64,000 nt of DNA from Paraburkholderia sp. BL23I1N1 (GTDB lineage: Bacteria > Pseudomonadota > Gammaproteobacteria > Burkholderiales > Burkholderiaceae), in contig NZ_RAPV01000001.1 of assembly GCF_003610295.1 (NCBI RefSeq), positions 496,001-560,000 of the forward strand. The letters run 5' to 3'. Made by a program: the position numbers and the translations under genes. The notes beneath the pieces are model-generated. The model had not been told where the DNA came from and did not search any database. It saw only the letters and a list, made by a program, of their open reading frames with translations. Below, piece by piece: positions 1-9,760 of the stretch; position 1 is the stretch's first letter, and every line of letters begins with the position of its first letter.

Positions 1-1
1 G

Positions 2-241
2 CTGTTTGCATGGAGCGCGGAGGAGTTCGATACGCGCATGCAGGGGAGTGCGATTCGCCGCATCGGCTATGAGAGCTGGCTGCGCAATCTCGCGGTGGGG
101 ATGGGTAACGCGCTGCGGGCCTCGTCGGACAGTTTGAGTGGGGATGCGCGCGCGGCGATTGTCGACGCGCTGAAGTTGCGCGTCGAAGACCCTTCCGCCG
201 TGGTGCGCGAGCATGTGGAATGGGCGTTGGAAGCGGCGTAA
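2..241 (+). CDS. queG: Epoxyqueuosine reductase, C-terminal end (partial)
   Basis: This is the last 79 residues of a reading frame that is already open at the left edge of the window. The segment reading FAWSAEEFDTRMQGSAIRR followed by IGYESWLRNLAVGMGNAL is characteristic of QueG, the cobalamin- and iron-sulfur-dependent enzyme that reduces epoxyqueuosine to queuosine in the wobble position of certain tRNAs. Only the C-terminal helical (HEAT-like) tail is present; the [4Fe-4S] ferredoxin domain and cobalamin pocket lie outside the window. The frame ends at TAA 239-241. A 140-base gap separates it from ogt. The identification is good, although only a third or less of the protein is visible. 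Confidence 0.85.
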   Translation: MFAWSAEEFDTRMQGSAIRRIGYESWLRNLAVGMGNALRASSDSLSGDARAAIVDALKLRVEDPSAVVREHVEWALEAA

Positions 242-381
242 AGTAGCGGCAATCGGGCGGGGGCTGCGCCGGGAGTTACCAACGGGAAATGCGAGTAGCG
301 CGTTTGCAAGCGGCCCGCGCTTATCCAGATGCGCCGCCGTGCAATCTGAAAGATGCCCCGCCAATCACGGAGCAGGCAACC

Positions 382-852
382 ATGTTCAACGCAGTGATCC
401 ATGCACCGTTCGGCAAGGTCGGTATCCGCCTCGAAGGCGAGGCTGTGCGCGAGATCGTCTATCTGCCGGACTCAATCCAGAGCGTCGCGCCGGACACGCC
501 GCTGGCAAAGCAGGCCGTCGAGCAGATCGAACGTTATTTCGAGCTTGCGTCCGCGAAATTCGACTTGCCGCTGGCAGCGGTCGGCACCACGTATCAGCGG
601 CGCGTGTGGCAAGCGATCTGCGACATCCCGCCGGGTGTCGTACTGACCTATGGACAACTGGCAAGGCAGCTTGGCAGCGTCCCACGCGCGGTCGGCCAGG
701 CGTGCGGGTCGAATTACTTTCCGATCGTGATTCCGTGTCATCGGGTGGTCAGCTCGAGCGGCATCGGCGGATTCGCGCATCATGCCGAAGACGGCTTCTT
801 TCGCAACGTCAAGCGCTGGCTTCTGGCGCATGAAGGCATTCCCTACGCATGA
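382..852 (+). CDS. ogt: Methylated-DNA--protein-cysteine S-methyltransferase
   Basis: The 156-residue protein transfers the alkyl group from O6-alkylguanine in DNA to its own cysteine, a one-shot suicide repair. The PCHRV motif lies at residues 118-122, with Cys119 as the acceptor. The arginine-finger helix RAVGQA is at 102-107, and the winged-helix segment RRVWQAICDIPPG precedes it. The ATG at 382 was chosen because GGAGCAGG lies about 10 bases upstream and the protein then starts at the expected N-terminal domain; an in-frame upstream ATG at 289 would add 31 unconserved residues. Its TGA overlaps the xerD start (ATGA), so the two are probably co-translated. No Ada-type regulatory domain is present, so it is the constitutive Ogt class. 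Confidence 0.9.
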   Translation: MFNAVIHAPFGKVGIRLEGEAVREIVYLPDSIQSVAPDTPLAKQAVEQIERYFELASAKFDLPLAAVGTTYQRRVWQAICDIPPGVVLTYGQLARQLGSVPRAVGQACGSNYFPIVIPCHRVVSSSGIGGFAHHAEDGFFRNVKRWLLAHEGIPYA

Positions 853-1784
853 GCGACACCGTAACTGAAGACGCGCCGGCCGCGTCACCTTTGTTTGTGG
901 CGAGCTCGGCCTCGATCGATGCGTTCTGCGACGCGTTGTGGCTCGAGCACGGCTTGTCGCGCAACACGCTCGATGCCTATCGGCGCGATCTGCGGCTGTT
1001 TTGCGAGTGGCTCGCGCAAACCCGCAAGACGTCGCTCGATACCGCCAGCGAGGCCGATCTCAACGCTTATAGCGCGGCGCGTCAGAAAGACAAGTCCACC
1101 TCGGCGAACCGGCGGCTCTCGGTGTTTCGCCGCTACTACGGCTGGGCGGTGCGCGAGCATCGCGCAAAAGCCGATCCGACTGTGCGCATCCGGTCGGCCA
1201 AGCAACCGCCGCGTTTTCCGTCCACGCTCACCGAAGCGCAAGTCGAAGCGCTGCTCGGTGCGCCGGATATCGACACGCCCCTCGGCCTGCGCGACCGCAC
1301 CATGCTGGAGCTGATGTACGCGAGCGGCTTACGTGTCACCGAACTCGTCACGCTGAAGACGGTGGAAGTGGGCCTGAACGAAGGTGTGGTGCGCGTCATG
1401 GGCAAGGGCTCGAAAGAGCGCCTGATTCCGTTCGGCGAAGAGGCGCACGGGTGGATCGAACGCTATCTGCGCGAAGCGCGTCCTGCTTTGCTGGGAGCGC
1501 GCGCGACGGATGCGTTGTTCGTCACGAGCCGCGCGGAGGGCATGACTCGCCAGCAGTTCTGGAACATCATCAAGCGTCACGCGGCAGCGGCCGATGTGCA
1601 CGCGCCGCTCTCGCCGCATACGCTGCGGCACGCGTTCGCGACGCACCTGCTGAACCATGGCGCCGACTTGCGCGTCGTGCAATTGCTGCTCGGTCATACG
1701 GATATCTCGACCACGCAGATCTATACGCACGTGGCCCGCGAACGGTTGAAGTCGCTGCATGCGCAGCATCATCCGCGGGGGTGA
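849..1784 (+). CDS. xerD: Site-specific tyrosine recombinase XerD
   Basis: The protein has 311 residues and is one of the pair of recombinases (XerC/XerD) that resolve chromosome dimers at dif during division. The N-terminal SAM-like core-binding domain covers about residues 20-105. The catalytic domain shows the full tyrosine-recombinase set: Arg162 in ASGLRVTE, Lys186 in GKGSKER, His257 and Arg260 in SPHTLRHAFATHLL, His283 in LLGHTDISTTQ, and nucleophile Tyr292. The spacing of these residues equals that of E. coli XerD shifted by about 14 residues. The start overlaps the ogt stop by four bases. XerC would be the alternative, but the motif context and the CDALWLEHGLSRNTLDAYRRDL opening favour XerD. 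Confidence 0.88.
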   Translation: MSDTVTEDAPAASPLFVASSASIDAFCDALWLEHGLSRNTLDAYRRDLRLFCEWLAQTRKTSLDTASEADLNAYSAARQKDKSTSANRRLSVFRRYYGWAVREHRAKADPTVRIRSAKQPPRFPSTLTEAQVEALLGAPDIDTPLGLRDRTMLELMYASGLRVTELVTLKTVEVGLNEGVVRVMGKGSKERLIPFGEEAHGWIERYLREARPALLGARATDALFVTSRAEGMTRQQFWNIIKRHAAAADVHAPLSPHTLRHAFATHLLNHGADLRVVQLLLGHTDISTTQIYTHVARERLKSLHAQHHPRG

Positions 1785-1883
1785 GGCTCGTTAGCGGCTG
1801 CGCGGGGCGGTGCGTTTGCTGTTGTGGCGGCCGCTACCGTAGTCGCTGTCATTGCCGCTATCGCCACAGCCACAGCCACAGCG

Positions 1884-3446
1884 TTAAACGAACTCGCGCA
1901 ACCGGTGCTTGAGAATCTTGCCCGTCGACGCCGCCGGCAGCGCCGCGAGCACCTTCACTTCGGCCGGGCGCTTGTAGGGCGCGAGACGCTCGCCGCACCA
2001 CGCGATCAGTTCAGCCGGCGACACCGTCGCGCCCGCGATCAATTCGACGAACGCGACCACTTCCTCGTTACCTTCCACGGCGCGCCCGATTACCGCGGAC
2101 TGCACCACCTGCGGATGCGCGTTCAACACATGCTCGACTTCCGCCGGATACACATTGAAGCCCGAACGGATGATCAGCTCCTTGCTGCGCCCGACGATAT
2201 GCAACGCACTGTCCGCGTCCTGCCGTGCGAGGTCGCCGGTCTTGAGCCAGCCGTCTTCGGTGACGACCGTGCGGGTCTGCTCCGGGCTGCGATAGTAGCC
2301 AAGCATCACGTTCGGGCCACGCACCCATAGTTCGCCGATTTCACCCGGCGCGGCCTCCACGCCATCGAGGCCGACGAACCGCACTTCAACGCCGGGAATG
2401 ACCTCGCCGACCGAGCAGTCGCTGCGTGGAGCATCGAGCATGGTGTGCGCGACGGTCGGGCTGCTCTCGGTCATACCGTAGCCATTGTGCAGCGGGAGGC
2501 CGTAGACGCTTTCGACGTGCGCCTTCAGTGCGGCGTCGAGCGGCGAGCCGCCCGAATAAGCGAAGCGCAGATGCGGCGCCGACCATGCGTGGCCGTGCGT
2601 TTGCAGATGTTCGAGCAGTTTGGCGTGCATCGCCGGCACGCCCTGGAAGATGGACACGCGCACTTCGGCGAGCGCGCGACGCACCGCTTCCGGCGCGAAA
2701 CGCGGTACGAGCCGCAGGGTCGCGCCGGCGTGCAGGCTGCCGAGACAAACCGAGGCAAAGCCGTACACGTGCGAGATCGGCAGAACGGCGTACACGACGT
2801 CGTCCGGACCGACTTTGCGCAAGCGGCTCGACACGGCCGCGATGAAGAGCAGGTTGCGATGGGACAGCATCACGCCTTTCGGCGCGCCGGTGGTTCCGGT
2901 GGTGTAGATCAGCGCGGCGCATTGGCGGTGATTGGCGGCCTCGACCGGTTCGGCTTGTGCGTTGCCGTCGATCGCGTACGACCAGGCACCGATATCCGGC
3001 GCGATGGCAGGCGCTGTGACGGCCTGATGCCGCTCGGCATGCTGCCGGGCATCCGCGGAGCTTTCGACCGCATACGCGACCACGCGAGGCCGCGCATGCG
3101 CGCGGATTGCGTCGAGTTCGGCTGCCGACAGGCGAGCGTTCGACACCAGTGCCCACGCGTCGAGTTTCGCGGCTGCGAACAGCAGCACGATCTGCACGAT
3201 GCTGTTTTCGGCCACGATCATCACGCGATCGCCGCCACGCACGCCCCATTCGCGCAGCAGGGCGGCGGCGGCATCGACGGCTTCCTGAAGTTGGGCATTG
3301 GTGAGGCGGCGCGCGTCCTCGATCAAGGCGACGTGCTGCGGATCGCGCGCGGCGGCGAGCGCCGGAATGTCGGCAATACGCGCGGGCAGGGCGGCCAGCA
3401 GCGCGGGAATGTCGATCGTGGAACGGGTGGAAGAATCGAGGCTCAA
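1884..3446 (-). CDS. AMP-dependent acyl-CoA synthetase (fatty-acid/aryl-CoA ligase family)
   Basis: The 520-residue ANL-superfamily enzyme activates a carboxylic acid with ATP to an acyl-adenylate and then a CoA thioester. The phosphate-binding A3 motif reads YTTGTTGAPKGVMLSHRNL, the YGMTESSPTVAH segment is A5, the WLKTGDLARQD region is A7, and the C-terminal lysine motif is in the TGKILKHRLREF tail. The likely start is TTG at 3446, preceded by GAGGAG at a good distance (GAGGAGACAGCG TTG); an upstream ATG at 3533 would add 29 residues of unrelated sequence. The substrate cannot be read from sequence; medium- or long-chain fatty acids or aromatic acids are all possible. It is transcribed divergently from ybaK and converges on xerD. 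Confidence 0.85.
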   Translation of the reverse strand: MSLDSSTRSTIDIPALLAALPARIADIPALAAARDPQHVALIEDARRLTNAQLQEAVDAAAALLREWGVRGGDRVMIVAENSIVQIVLLFAAAKLDAWALVSNARLSAAELDAIRAHARPRVVAYAVESSADARQHAERHQAVTAPAIAPDIGAWSYAIDGNAQAEPVEAANHRQCAALIYTTGTTGAPKGVMLSHRNLLFIAAVSSRLRKVGPDDVVYAVLPISHVYGFASVCLGSLHAGATLRLVPRFAPEAVRRALAEVRVSIFQGVPAMHAKLLEHLQTHGHAWSAPHLRFAYSGGSPLDAALKAHVESVYGLPLHNGYGMTESSPTVAHTMLDAPRSDCSVGEVIPGVEVRFVGLDGVEAAPGEIGELWVRGPNVMLGYYRSPEQTRTVVTEDGWLKTGDLARQDADSALHIVGRSKELIIRSGFNVYPAEVEHVLNAHPQVVQSAVIGRAVEGNEEVVAFVELIAGATVSPAELIAWCGERLAPYKRPAEVKVLAALPAASTGKILKHRLREFV

Positions 3447-3586
3447 CGCTGTCTCCTCAAAACGATTCGGTGCCCGGCATACGGTGCGCCGGAAGATTTG
3501 CGAACGATCGTGCCACAAGCGGCGGACACGCACAATTGGCCGTTCGGCAAATAGCCGTTGTGCAAACTCGCTATTACAATGCGCCG

Positions 3587-4078
3587 ATGAGCAAATCCAG
3601 ACACGTTTCCGAAACGCCCGCGACGCAGTTTCTGCGCCGTCATGGCGTCACTTTCGGCGAACATCCTTACGATTACGTCGAGCATGGCGGCACGGAGGAA
3701 TCGGCGCGGCAACTCGGCGTGGACGAACATCATGTCGTCAAGACGCTCGTGATGGAAGACGAGCACGCCAAGCCGCTGATCGTGCTGATGCACGGCGACC
3801 GCACCGTCAGCACCAAGAATCTGGCGCGGCAGATCGGCGCGAAACGCGTCGAGCCGTGCAAGCCCGAGGTGGCGAACCGGCATTCGGGCTATCTGATCGG
3901 TGGCACGTCGCCGTTCGGTACGCGCAAACCGATGCCGGTGTACGTCGAATCGAGCATCCTCGAAATGGACACGATCTGGCTGAATGGCGGCCGGCGCGGT
4001 TTTCTGGTCAGCATCGAACCTGGGATACTGACCGGCTTGCTGGCGGCGAAGCCGGTTCAGTGCGCGAGCGTCGATTGA
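3587..4078 (+). CDS. ybaK: Cys-tRNA(Pro)/Cys-tRNA(Cys) deacylase, YbaK type
   Basis: The 163-residue protein has the YbaK/EbsC fold, a trans-editing hydrolase that removes cysteine mischarged onto tRNA(Pro). The family features visible are the TPATQFLRRHGVTF opening, the VVKTLVMEDE strand, the catalytic-site lysine in this segment, the NLARQIGAKRVEPCKPE helix, and the GYLIGGTSPFGTRKPMPVY loop typical of YbaK rather than ProX. The ATG at 3587 was chosen because the family starts at this point; upstream in-frame sequence to 3470 looks non-coding and would overlap the promoter of the divergent ligase gene. It stands alone between the ligase and plsY. Confidence 0.88.
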   Translation: MSKSRHVSETPATQFLRRHGVTFGEHPYDYVEHGGTEESARQLGVDEHHVVKTLVMEDEHAKPLIVLMHGDRTVSTKNLARQIGAKRVEPCKPEVANRHSGYLIGGTSPFGTRKPMPVYVESSILEMDTIWLNGGRRGFLVSIEPGILTGLLAAKPVQCASVD

Positions 4079-4191
4079 CGTTTGCCTGAATGTTTTCCGG
4101 GCAGGTGGGTTCGGTAGAATGTGCGCCGCCTTGTTCCCTGTTGCGGTTGGGGTATCGAGTTTCAGACCGCCGATCCTTATAAGAGTCCCAG

Positions 4192-4836
4192 ATGCAAAAC
4201 CTGATCGTTGCTGTCGTTGCCTACCTGATCGGCTCGGTGTCGTTTGCCGTGATCGTGAGCGCCGCGATGGGGCTGGACGACCCGCGCTCGTATGGCTCGG
4301 GCAACCCGGGCGCCACCAACGTGCTGCGCAGCGGCAGCAAGAAGGCCGCGATTCTCACCCTGATCGGCGATGCCTTCAAGGGATGGCTGCCGGTGTGGTT
4401 CGTGGTGCACTTCGGTGCTCGATTCGGCCTCGACGATACGTCGGTGGCGATTGCGTCCGTCGCCGTGTTTCTCGGCCACCTGTATCCGGTCTTCTTCCGC
4501 TTCAAGGGCGGCAAGGGCGTGGCAACCGCGGCGGGTGTGCTGCTCGCGATCAACCCGATCCTCGGCATCGCCACCTTGCTGACGTGGCTGATCGTGGCGT
4601 TCTTCACGCGCTATTCGTCGTTGGCTGCATTGGCGGCGGCGGTGTTCGCGCCGATCTTCGACGGCTTTCTGTTCGGGCCGCATATCATCGCGCTGGCGAT
4701 TGTCGTGATGAGTTCGCTGCTGGTATGGCGCCACCGCGGCAACATCGCCAAGCTGATGCGCGGCCAGGAAAGCCGCATCGGCGATAAGAAGAAAACCGAC
4801 GCTGCGGCCAGCGCGGCGGGCGGTAACGAGCCTTGA
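4192..4836 (+). CDS. plsY: Acyl-phosphate:glycerol-3-phosphate acyltransferase PlsY
   Basis: The 214-residue integral membrane enzyme makes 1-acyl-glycerol-3-phosphate from acyl-phosphate, the first committed step of membrane phospholipid synthesis. Three conserved family motifs are present: [14 protein letters not shown] near residue 33, [21 protein letters not shown] near residue 100, and the later [13 protein letters not shown] segment. Five hydrophobic segments fit the known topology. The C-terminal 20 residues are charged and alanine-rich, slightly longer than in E. coli. ATG 4192 follows AAGAG by about 10 bases. In betaproteobacteria plsY often sits near ybaK, yajQ and murB, as here. 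Confidence 0.92.
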   Translation: MQNLIVAVVAYLIGSVSFAVIVSAAMGLDDPRSYGSGNPGATNVLRSGSKKAAILTLIGDAFKGWLPVWFVVHFGARFGLDDTSVAIASVAVFLGHLYPVFFRFKGGKGVATAAGVLLAINPILGIATLLTWLIVAFFTRYSSLAALAAAVFAPIFDGFLFGPHIIALAIVVMSSLLVWRHRGNIAKLMRGQESRIGDKKKTDAAASAAGGNEP

Positions 4837-5042
4837 GCGAAGGCGGGGCGCGTCCGGCCAGGTGTTAGCCGGCGTGCCTTAGCGCGTTGACGGAGTGCGT
4901 ATTGAAGGCGCACCGGCTGTGTGCTGAGCGTTTAACCTGTGCCGGGTGCTGAGGCTCAATGCAGCTAAACATTCTGCGGTGAGCTTTAACGCGGCCCGTT
5001 GCCGAGCGTCAGCACGCGCCCGGTAACGAGCGTGGCGTGCCT

Positions 5043-5528
5043 TCAGTCGCGGAAGTTGTTGAAGTCGAGCGGCGTATCGGTCACATCTTTGCGCAGCATC
5101 GCGATCACACTTTGCAGATCGTCGCGCTTGCCGCCGGTGATGCGCACCGCGTCGCCCTGAATGCTTGCCTGGACCTTGATCTTGCTGTCCTTCACGAGGC
5201 GCACGATTTTCTTCGACAGATCGCCGGACACGCCTTTCTTGATCTTGATGACCTGCTTGACCTTGTCGCCGCCGATCTTCTCGATCTTGCCGTAGTCGAG
5301 AAAGCGCACGTCCACATTGCGCTTGGCCATTTTCGACAGCAAAACGTCTTTGACCTGGCCGAGCTTGAAATCGTCGTCGGCGTAGGCCGTGATTTCACTT
5401 TCCTTGTGTTCGACGCGCGCGTCCGACCCTTTGAAGTCGAAGCGCGTTGAAATTTCCTTGTTGGACTGCTCGATCGCGTTCTTGACTTCGATCATGTCCG
5501 CTTCGCAGACGACGTCAAACGATGGCAT
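5043..5528 (-). CDS. YajQ family nucleotide-binding protein
   Basis: The 161-residue protein belongs to the YajQ family (two ferredoxin-like repeats). Members bind nucleotides, and in Xanthomonas a homologue binds cyclic di-GMP and acts as a transcription co-factor. The family signature is clear at the N terminus ([21 protein letters not shown], then [11 protein letters not shown]) and at [24 protein letters not shown]. Length is normal. It is transcribed divergently from murB; the 188-base gap between them contains a TATAAT hexamer at 5592-5597 reading towards murB. No operon partner is visible. The molecular role in this organism is unknown. Confidence 0.88.
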   Translation of the reverse strand: MPSFDVVCEADMIEVKNAIEQSNKEISTRFDFKGSDARVEHKESEITAYADDDFKLGQVKDVLLSKMAKRNVDVRFLDYGKIEKIGGDKVKQVIKIKKGVSGDLSKKIVRLVKDSKIKVQASIQGDAVRITGGKRDDLQSVIAMLRKDVTDTPLDFNNFRD

Positions 5529-5716
5529 TGTTTTCTCCCAATAGTGCTGCGGTGCGTGGCGCGGCCGGTCGGCTGCTCACGGGGCACTCGCTATAATCAC
5601 GAACCTGACGTCATTTTACCGACGCCGCTCCCTTTTGCCTAAGGCCGCCGCGCATTGTCGCGCGGCCGGGGCCAGATGTCGTTTCGTTCGTCGTTCTATT
5701 CTTCTCAATCTGATTG

Positions 5717-6760
5717 ATGTCCCAATCCGACTCCGCCGCGTTCATTGCCGGCTATCCGCTGAAGGCGCATAACACCTTCGGCTTCGACGTTCGCGCGCAG
5801 TTTGCGTGTCGGATCGAGCGCGAAGCGCAACTGATGGCTGCCGTGCGCGATCCGCGTGCCGCCGGTTTGCCGCGGCTGGTGCTGGGCGGCGGCAGCAATG
5901 TCGTGCTGACGGACGACTTCGCCGGACTGGTGTTGCTGGTGGCGCTGCAAGGCCGCCGTGTTGTGGGCGAGGACGACGACGCATGGTATGTCGAGGCGGC
6001 TGCCGGCGAGCCATGGCATGACTTTGTCGAGTGGACTTTGTCGCAAGGGCTGCCTGGGTTGGAGAACCTCGCGCTGATTCCGGGGACGGTGGGAGCGGCG
6101 CCGATTCAGAACATCGGCGCGTATGGGCTGGAGATGTGCGAGCGGTTTGCGTCGCTGCGGGCGGTTGAGCTGGAAACGGGCGCCGTGATCGAGCTCGATG
6201 CGGCCGCTTGCCGATTCGGCTACCGCGACAGTGTCTTCAAGCGGGAAGGGCGCGACCGGTTCGTGATTACGTCGGTCACTTTCCGTTTGCCGAAGGCGTG
6301 GCAGCCGCGCGTCGGGTATGCCGATCTCGCGCGTGAGCTGGCCGCGGGCGGCCGTGCGACCGATGCAGTGCCGAGCGCGCGGGCGATTTTCGACGCGGTA
6401 GTCGCGGTGCGGCGTGCGAAGCTGCCCGACCCGCTTCAACTGGGTAACGCTGGGAGTTTCTTCAAGAATCCGGTCGTGGAGGCGGCGCAGTTCGAGGCGT
6501 TGATGGTGAAGGAGCCCGAGGTGGTGTCTTACCTTCAGCCGGACGGTCGGGTGAAGCTCGCGGCGGGCTGGTTGATCGACCGATGCGGCTGGAAGGGGCG
6601 CGCGATGGGCGCCGCGGCCGTGCATGAACGGCAGGCGCTGGTGCTGGTGAATCTCGGCGGAGCGAGCGGTGCCGATGTATTGGCGCTCGCAAAGGCGGTT
6701 CAGCGGGATGTGCTGGCGCGGTTTGGGGTGGAGCTGGAAGCGGAGCCGGTTTGTTTGTGA
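5717..6760 (+). CDS. murB: UDP-N-acetylenolpyruvoylglucosamine reductase
   Basis: The 347-residue flavoenzyme reduces UDP-N-acetylenolpyruvoylglucosamine to UDP-MurNAc with NADPH in cytoplasmic peptidoglycan precursor synthesis. The FAD-binding half contains [11 protein letters not shown] and [15 protein letters not shown]. The C-terminal substrate domain holds [11 protein letters not shown], whose serine is the proton donor, and the [10 protein letters not shown] segment. Length and motif order match type I MurB (E. coli-like, without the type II loop deletion). ATG 5717 is taken as the start; TTG 5714 directly before it would add one residue. A strong bidirectional terminator follows at 6785-6822. 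Confidence 0.93.
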   Translation: MSQSDSAAFIAGYPLKAHNTFGFDVRAQFACRIEREAQLMAAVRDPRAAGLPRLVLGGGSNVVLTDDFAGLVLLVALQGRRVVGEDDDAWYVEAAAGEPWHDFVEWTLSQGLPGLENLALIPGTVGAAPIQNIGAYGLEMCERFASLRAVELETGAVIELDAAACRFGYRDSVFKREGRDRFVITSVTFRLPKAWQPRVGYADLARELAAGGRATDAVPSARAIFDAVVAVRRAKLPDPLQLGNAGSFFKNPVVEAAQFEALMVKEPEVVSYLQPDGRVKLAAGWLIDRCGWKGRAMGAAAVHERQALVLVNLGGASGADVLALAKAVQRDVLARFGVELEAEPVCL

Positions 6761-6784
6761 TTGGGTAAGTGGCTTGCGGGAAAG

Positions 6785-6823
6785 AAAAAAGGCGCCGGGA
6801 GGAAACTCCCGGTGCCTTTTTTG
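6785..6823. terminator. Bidirectional Rho-independent terminator between murB and argG
   Basis: Arms GGCGCCGGGAG (6791-6801) and CTCCCGGTGCC (6806-6816) pair over 11 bases with a GAAA loop and are flanked by six A and six T. It can stop both murB (plus) and argG (minus). Confidence 0.9.
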
Positions 6824-6915
6824 TAGCTACGCTGACTTGGCGTTTTGGTTCCGGCCGCGCCTTGCGGCGCTTAACTTCGCTTGCGCGAAGTTAGCCTTCA
6901 CCGAAACGCACGTCC

Positions 6916-8142
6916 TCAGCCGCGCTGACGACGTGCGTTCTCAGCAATCCGCATACGCAGCGCGTTCAGCTTGATGAACCCGCCAGCGTCGGCCTGGTTG
7001 TATGCGCCGCCGTCGTCGTCGAACGTGGCGATGGTCTTGTCGAACAGCGTTTCCTTCGAATCGCGCGCGACTACCGACACGCTGCCCTTGTACAGCTTCA
7101 CACGCACCCAGCCGTTGACCTTCTCTTGCGTATGGTCGATCAGCACCTGGATTGCACGGCGCTCCGGGCTCCACCAGTAGCCGTTATAAATCAGCGATGC
7201 GTAACGTGCCATCAGGTCGTCTTTCAGGTGCGCGACTTCGCGGTCGAGCGTGATCGACTCGATGCCGCGGTGCGCCTTCAGCATGATCGTGCCGCCCGGC
7301 GTTTCATAACAGCCGCGCGACTTCATGCCGACGTAACGGTTTTCAACCAGATCCAGACGGCCGATACCGTGCTTGCCGCCCAAACGGTTCAACTCGGTCA
7401 GCATTTCAGCCGCCGACAAACGCGTGCCGTTGATCGCGACCGGATCGCCGTGCTCGTATTCGATGTCGATGTACTCGGCCTGATCCGGTGCCTGTTCCGG
7501 CGACACCGTCCAACGCCACATATCGGCTTCGGCCTCGGCCTTCGGGTCTTCCAGGTGACGGCCTTCGAACGAGATGTGCAGCAGGTTCGCGTCCATCGAA
7601 TACGGCGCGCCGCCTTGCTTGTGCTTCATTTCGATCGGAATGCCGGCCTTTTCGGCGTACGCGAGCAGCTTTTCGCGCGACAGCAGATCCCATTCGCGCC
7701 ACGGTGCGATCACCTTGATACCCGGCTCCAGCGCGTAGTAACCGAGTTCGAAGCGAACCTGGTCGTTGCCCTTGCCGGTTGCGCCGTGCGAAACCGCTTG
7801 CGCACCGGTGGCGCGGGCGATTTCGATCTGACGCTTGGCGATCAGCGGACGCGCGATCGACGTACCCAGCAGGTACTCGCCTTCATAGACCGTGTTGGCG
7901 CGGAACATCGGGAACACATAGTCGCGCACGAATTCTTCGCGCAGGTCCTCAATGAAGATGTTGTCCTGCTTGATGCCGAGTTGCAGGGCCTTTTTGCGCG
8001 CCGGTTCCAGCTCTTCGCCCTGGCCGATGTCGGCCGTAAACGTGACGACTTCGGCGTCGTAGTTGTCCTGCAACCACTTCAGGATGACGGAGGTGTCGAG
8101 GCCGCCCGAATAGGCGAGCACGACTTTCTTGATATCGCTCAT
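6916..8142 (-). CDS. argG: Argininosuccinate synthase
   Basis: The 408-residue enzyme condenses citrulline and aspartate with ATP to argininosuccinate, the penultimate step of arginine synthesis. The N-terminal PP-loop ATP pyrophosphatase motif AYSGGLDTS is at residues 10-18. The citrulline/aspartate site segments [15 protein letters not shown] and the later [19 protein letters not shown] are present. Length is typical of the approximately 400-residue class. It reads in the same direction as argF (250-base gap) and the two steps are consecutive in the pathway, but the gap is long enough for a separate promoter. Transcription ends at the shared terminator with murB. Confidence 0.95.
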   Translation of the reverse strand: MSDIKKVVLAYSGGLDTSVILKWLQDNYDAEVVTFTADIGQGEELEPARKKALQLGIKQDNIFIEDLREEFVRDYVFPMFRANTVYEGEYLLGTSIARPLIAKRQIEIARATGAQAVSHGATGKGNDQVRFELGYYALEPGIKVIAPWREWDLLSREKLLAYAEKAGIPIEMKHKQGGAPYSMDANLLHISFEGRHLEDPKAEAEADMWRWTVSPEQAPDQAEYIDIEYEHGDPVAINGTRLSAAEMLTELNRLGGKHGIGRLDLVENRYVGMKSRGCYETPGGTIMLKAHRGIESITLDREVAHLKDDLMARYASLIYNGYWWSPERRAIQVLIDHTQEKVNGWVRVKLYKGSVSVVARDSKETLFDKTIATFDDDGGAYNQADAGGFIKLNALRMRIAENARRQRG

Positions 8143-8392
8143 GGTGAACTCGTAGCTGGAGAAAGCGGGAAAACAAGGCGCGCCGGCGGTTCCGGAGCGC
8201 GGAAAACCACTATTTTGACACTAAACCGCCGCCTGCCCGCGTTTTTGGAGCTGTGCGGTGGGTGAGCCGGGTCCGCGTGCAACCGTGGACGCCGGCTCGA
8301 TGCGTGGCGCTAAACGTGGATGCCTTGCCTCGTATTCAAGGCCCCGTCGCGCTGCACGCAGATGTTGCTTAAGGTGCTGAACAGCGGCCCGC

Positions 8393-9322
8393 TCAGTGAT
8401 TGAGCTTGCCGAGCAGCAGGTATTCCATCAACGCCTTTTGCACGTGCAGACGATTTTCCGCCTCGTCCCACACGACGCTTTGCGGGCCGTCGATCACTTC
8501 AGCGCTGACTTCCTCGCCGCGGTGGGCGGGCAGGCAGTGCATGAACAATGCATCGGAATTGGCGCGCGCCATCATGTCGGCGTCTACGCACCAGTCGGCG
8601 AAGGCTTTCTTGCGGGCCTCGTTTTCGGCCTCGAAGCCCATGCTGGTCCACACGTCTGTGGTGACCAGGTCGGCGCCCGCGCAGGCCTCGTTCGGGTCGT
8701 CGAATTCCTGATAGAACGGCGCGCTTTCAGGCGCGACCATGGCGGGGTCGAGCTTGTAGCCCGGCGGCGTGGACAGGCGCAGCTTGAAGCCGAGAATCTG
8801 GGCGGCTTCGATCCATGTGTACAGCATGTTGTTCGCGTCGCCGACCCACGCGACCGTCTTGTCGCGAATCGGACCGCGATGCTCGAAGTACGTGAAGATG
8901 TCCGCCAGCACCTGGCACGGGTGATATTCGTTGGTCAGCCCATTGATCACCGGCACGCGCGAATTCTCCGCGAAGCGCTGAAGGATGTCCTGGCCGAACG
9001 TGCGGATCATGATGATGTCGACCATGCGCGAGATCACTTGCGCTGCGTCTTCGATCGGCTCACCGCGGCCCAGTTGCGTGTCGCGCGTGCTCATGAAGAC
9101 GGCGTGGCCGCCCAACTGGAAGATGCCGGCTTCGAACGACAGGCGCGTGCGCGTCGAATTTTTCTCGAAGATCATCGCCAGCGTGCGATCGTGCAGCGGG
9201 TGGTAGGTCTCGTAGTTCTTGAATTTGCGTTTCAGAATGCGCGCGCGTTCCAGCACGTACTCGTAGTCTTCCAGCGAGAAATCCTTGAACTGCAGGTAGT
9301 GGCGAATTTTCTTGGCGGTCAT
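8393..9322 (-). CDS. argF: Ornithine carbamoyltransferase
   Basis: The 309-residue cytoplasmic enzyme forms citrulline from ornithine and carbamoyl phosphate, feeding argG. The carbamoyl-phosphate motif STRTR is near residue 56, the HPCQ segment near residue 133 (YHPCQVLAD), and the ornithine loop HCLPAHRGEEV near 270. The TTDVWTSMG segment supplies the SMG loop. Length is that of the biosynthetic anabolic class. It is upstream of argG in the same orientation. ATG 9322 is the only sensible start (MTAKKIRHYLQFKDFS). Confidence 0.95.
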   Translation of the reverse strand: MTAKKIRHYLQFKDFSLEDYEYVLERARILKRKFKNYETYHPLHDRTLAMIFEKNSTRTRLSFEAGIFQLGGHAVFMSTRDTQLGRGEPIEDAAQVISRMVDIIMIRTFGQDILQRFAENSRVPVINGLTNEYHPCQVLADIFTYFEHRGPIRDKTVAWVGDANNMLYTWIEAAQILGFKLRLSTPPGYKLDPAMVAPESAPFYQEFDDPNEACAGADLVTTDVWTSMGFEAENEARKKAFADWCVDADMMARANSDALFMHCLPAHRGEEVSAEVIDGPQSVVWDEAENRLHVQKALMEYLLLGKLNH

Positions 9323-9760
9323 GAAACAAATACGGCGGTCTCACCCGGCAGGATTGCCGGGCGGCGCCCCCGTCGTTTGTGGTAACTCAATGCAGCATAA
9401 AGGATTTCGCCTCGTTTGACGAGTCGGCCAAAAGGCTGGGCAAGCTGTCTGAAAGCCTTTCGCAACCCTCAGACAAGGCTCATGTGCGCTGCGGAAAGAG
9501 GTCCGCTGCGCTATAATCTACCGGTTATCCCTAAGCCCAGCAGGCCGGTATTTAGCCTGCCGCATACGGCTTGCGCGCCCCGGAAAGTTCCTCGCAGTGC
9601 GCGCCGTCGCGATGAGCGACAATGCGACTTGTGCGTCCCTTCGCGGTTTCTGACGGCGCTGCTCGCCTTTCAGGCGTGGCCGACGTGTTCAGGCATCCCA
9701 AAGTCGTTTTGCAGTCAACTTTGCCGTCATCCCGCTGGGCAGTCACACAGGTATTCCTAC
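9323..9760. other. Divergent intergenic region, argF / DUF3579 gene
   Basis: This 438-base stretch separates two divergent genes and must carry the promoters of both. A TATAAT hexamer at 9512-9517 points towards the DUF3579 gene, but no good -35 box sits 16-18 bases upstream. No convincing reading frame, RNA fold or ArgR-like palindrome was recognised. Confidence 0.5.

Noticed and set aside
7126..8265. A 379-codon plus-strand frame opposite argG
   Set aside because: Shadow frame of argG; no independent support.
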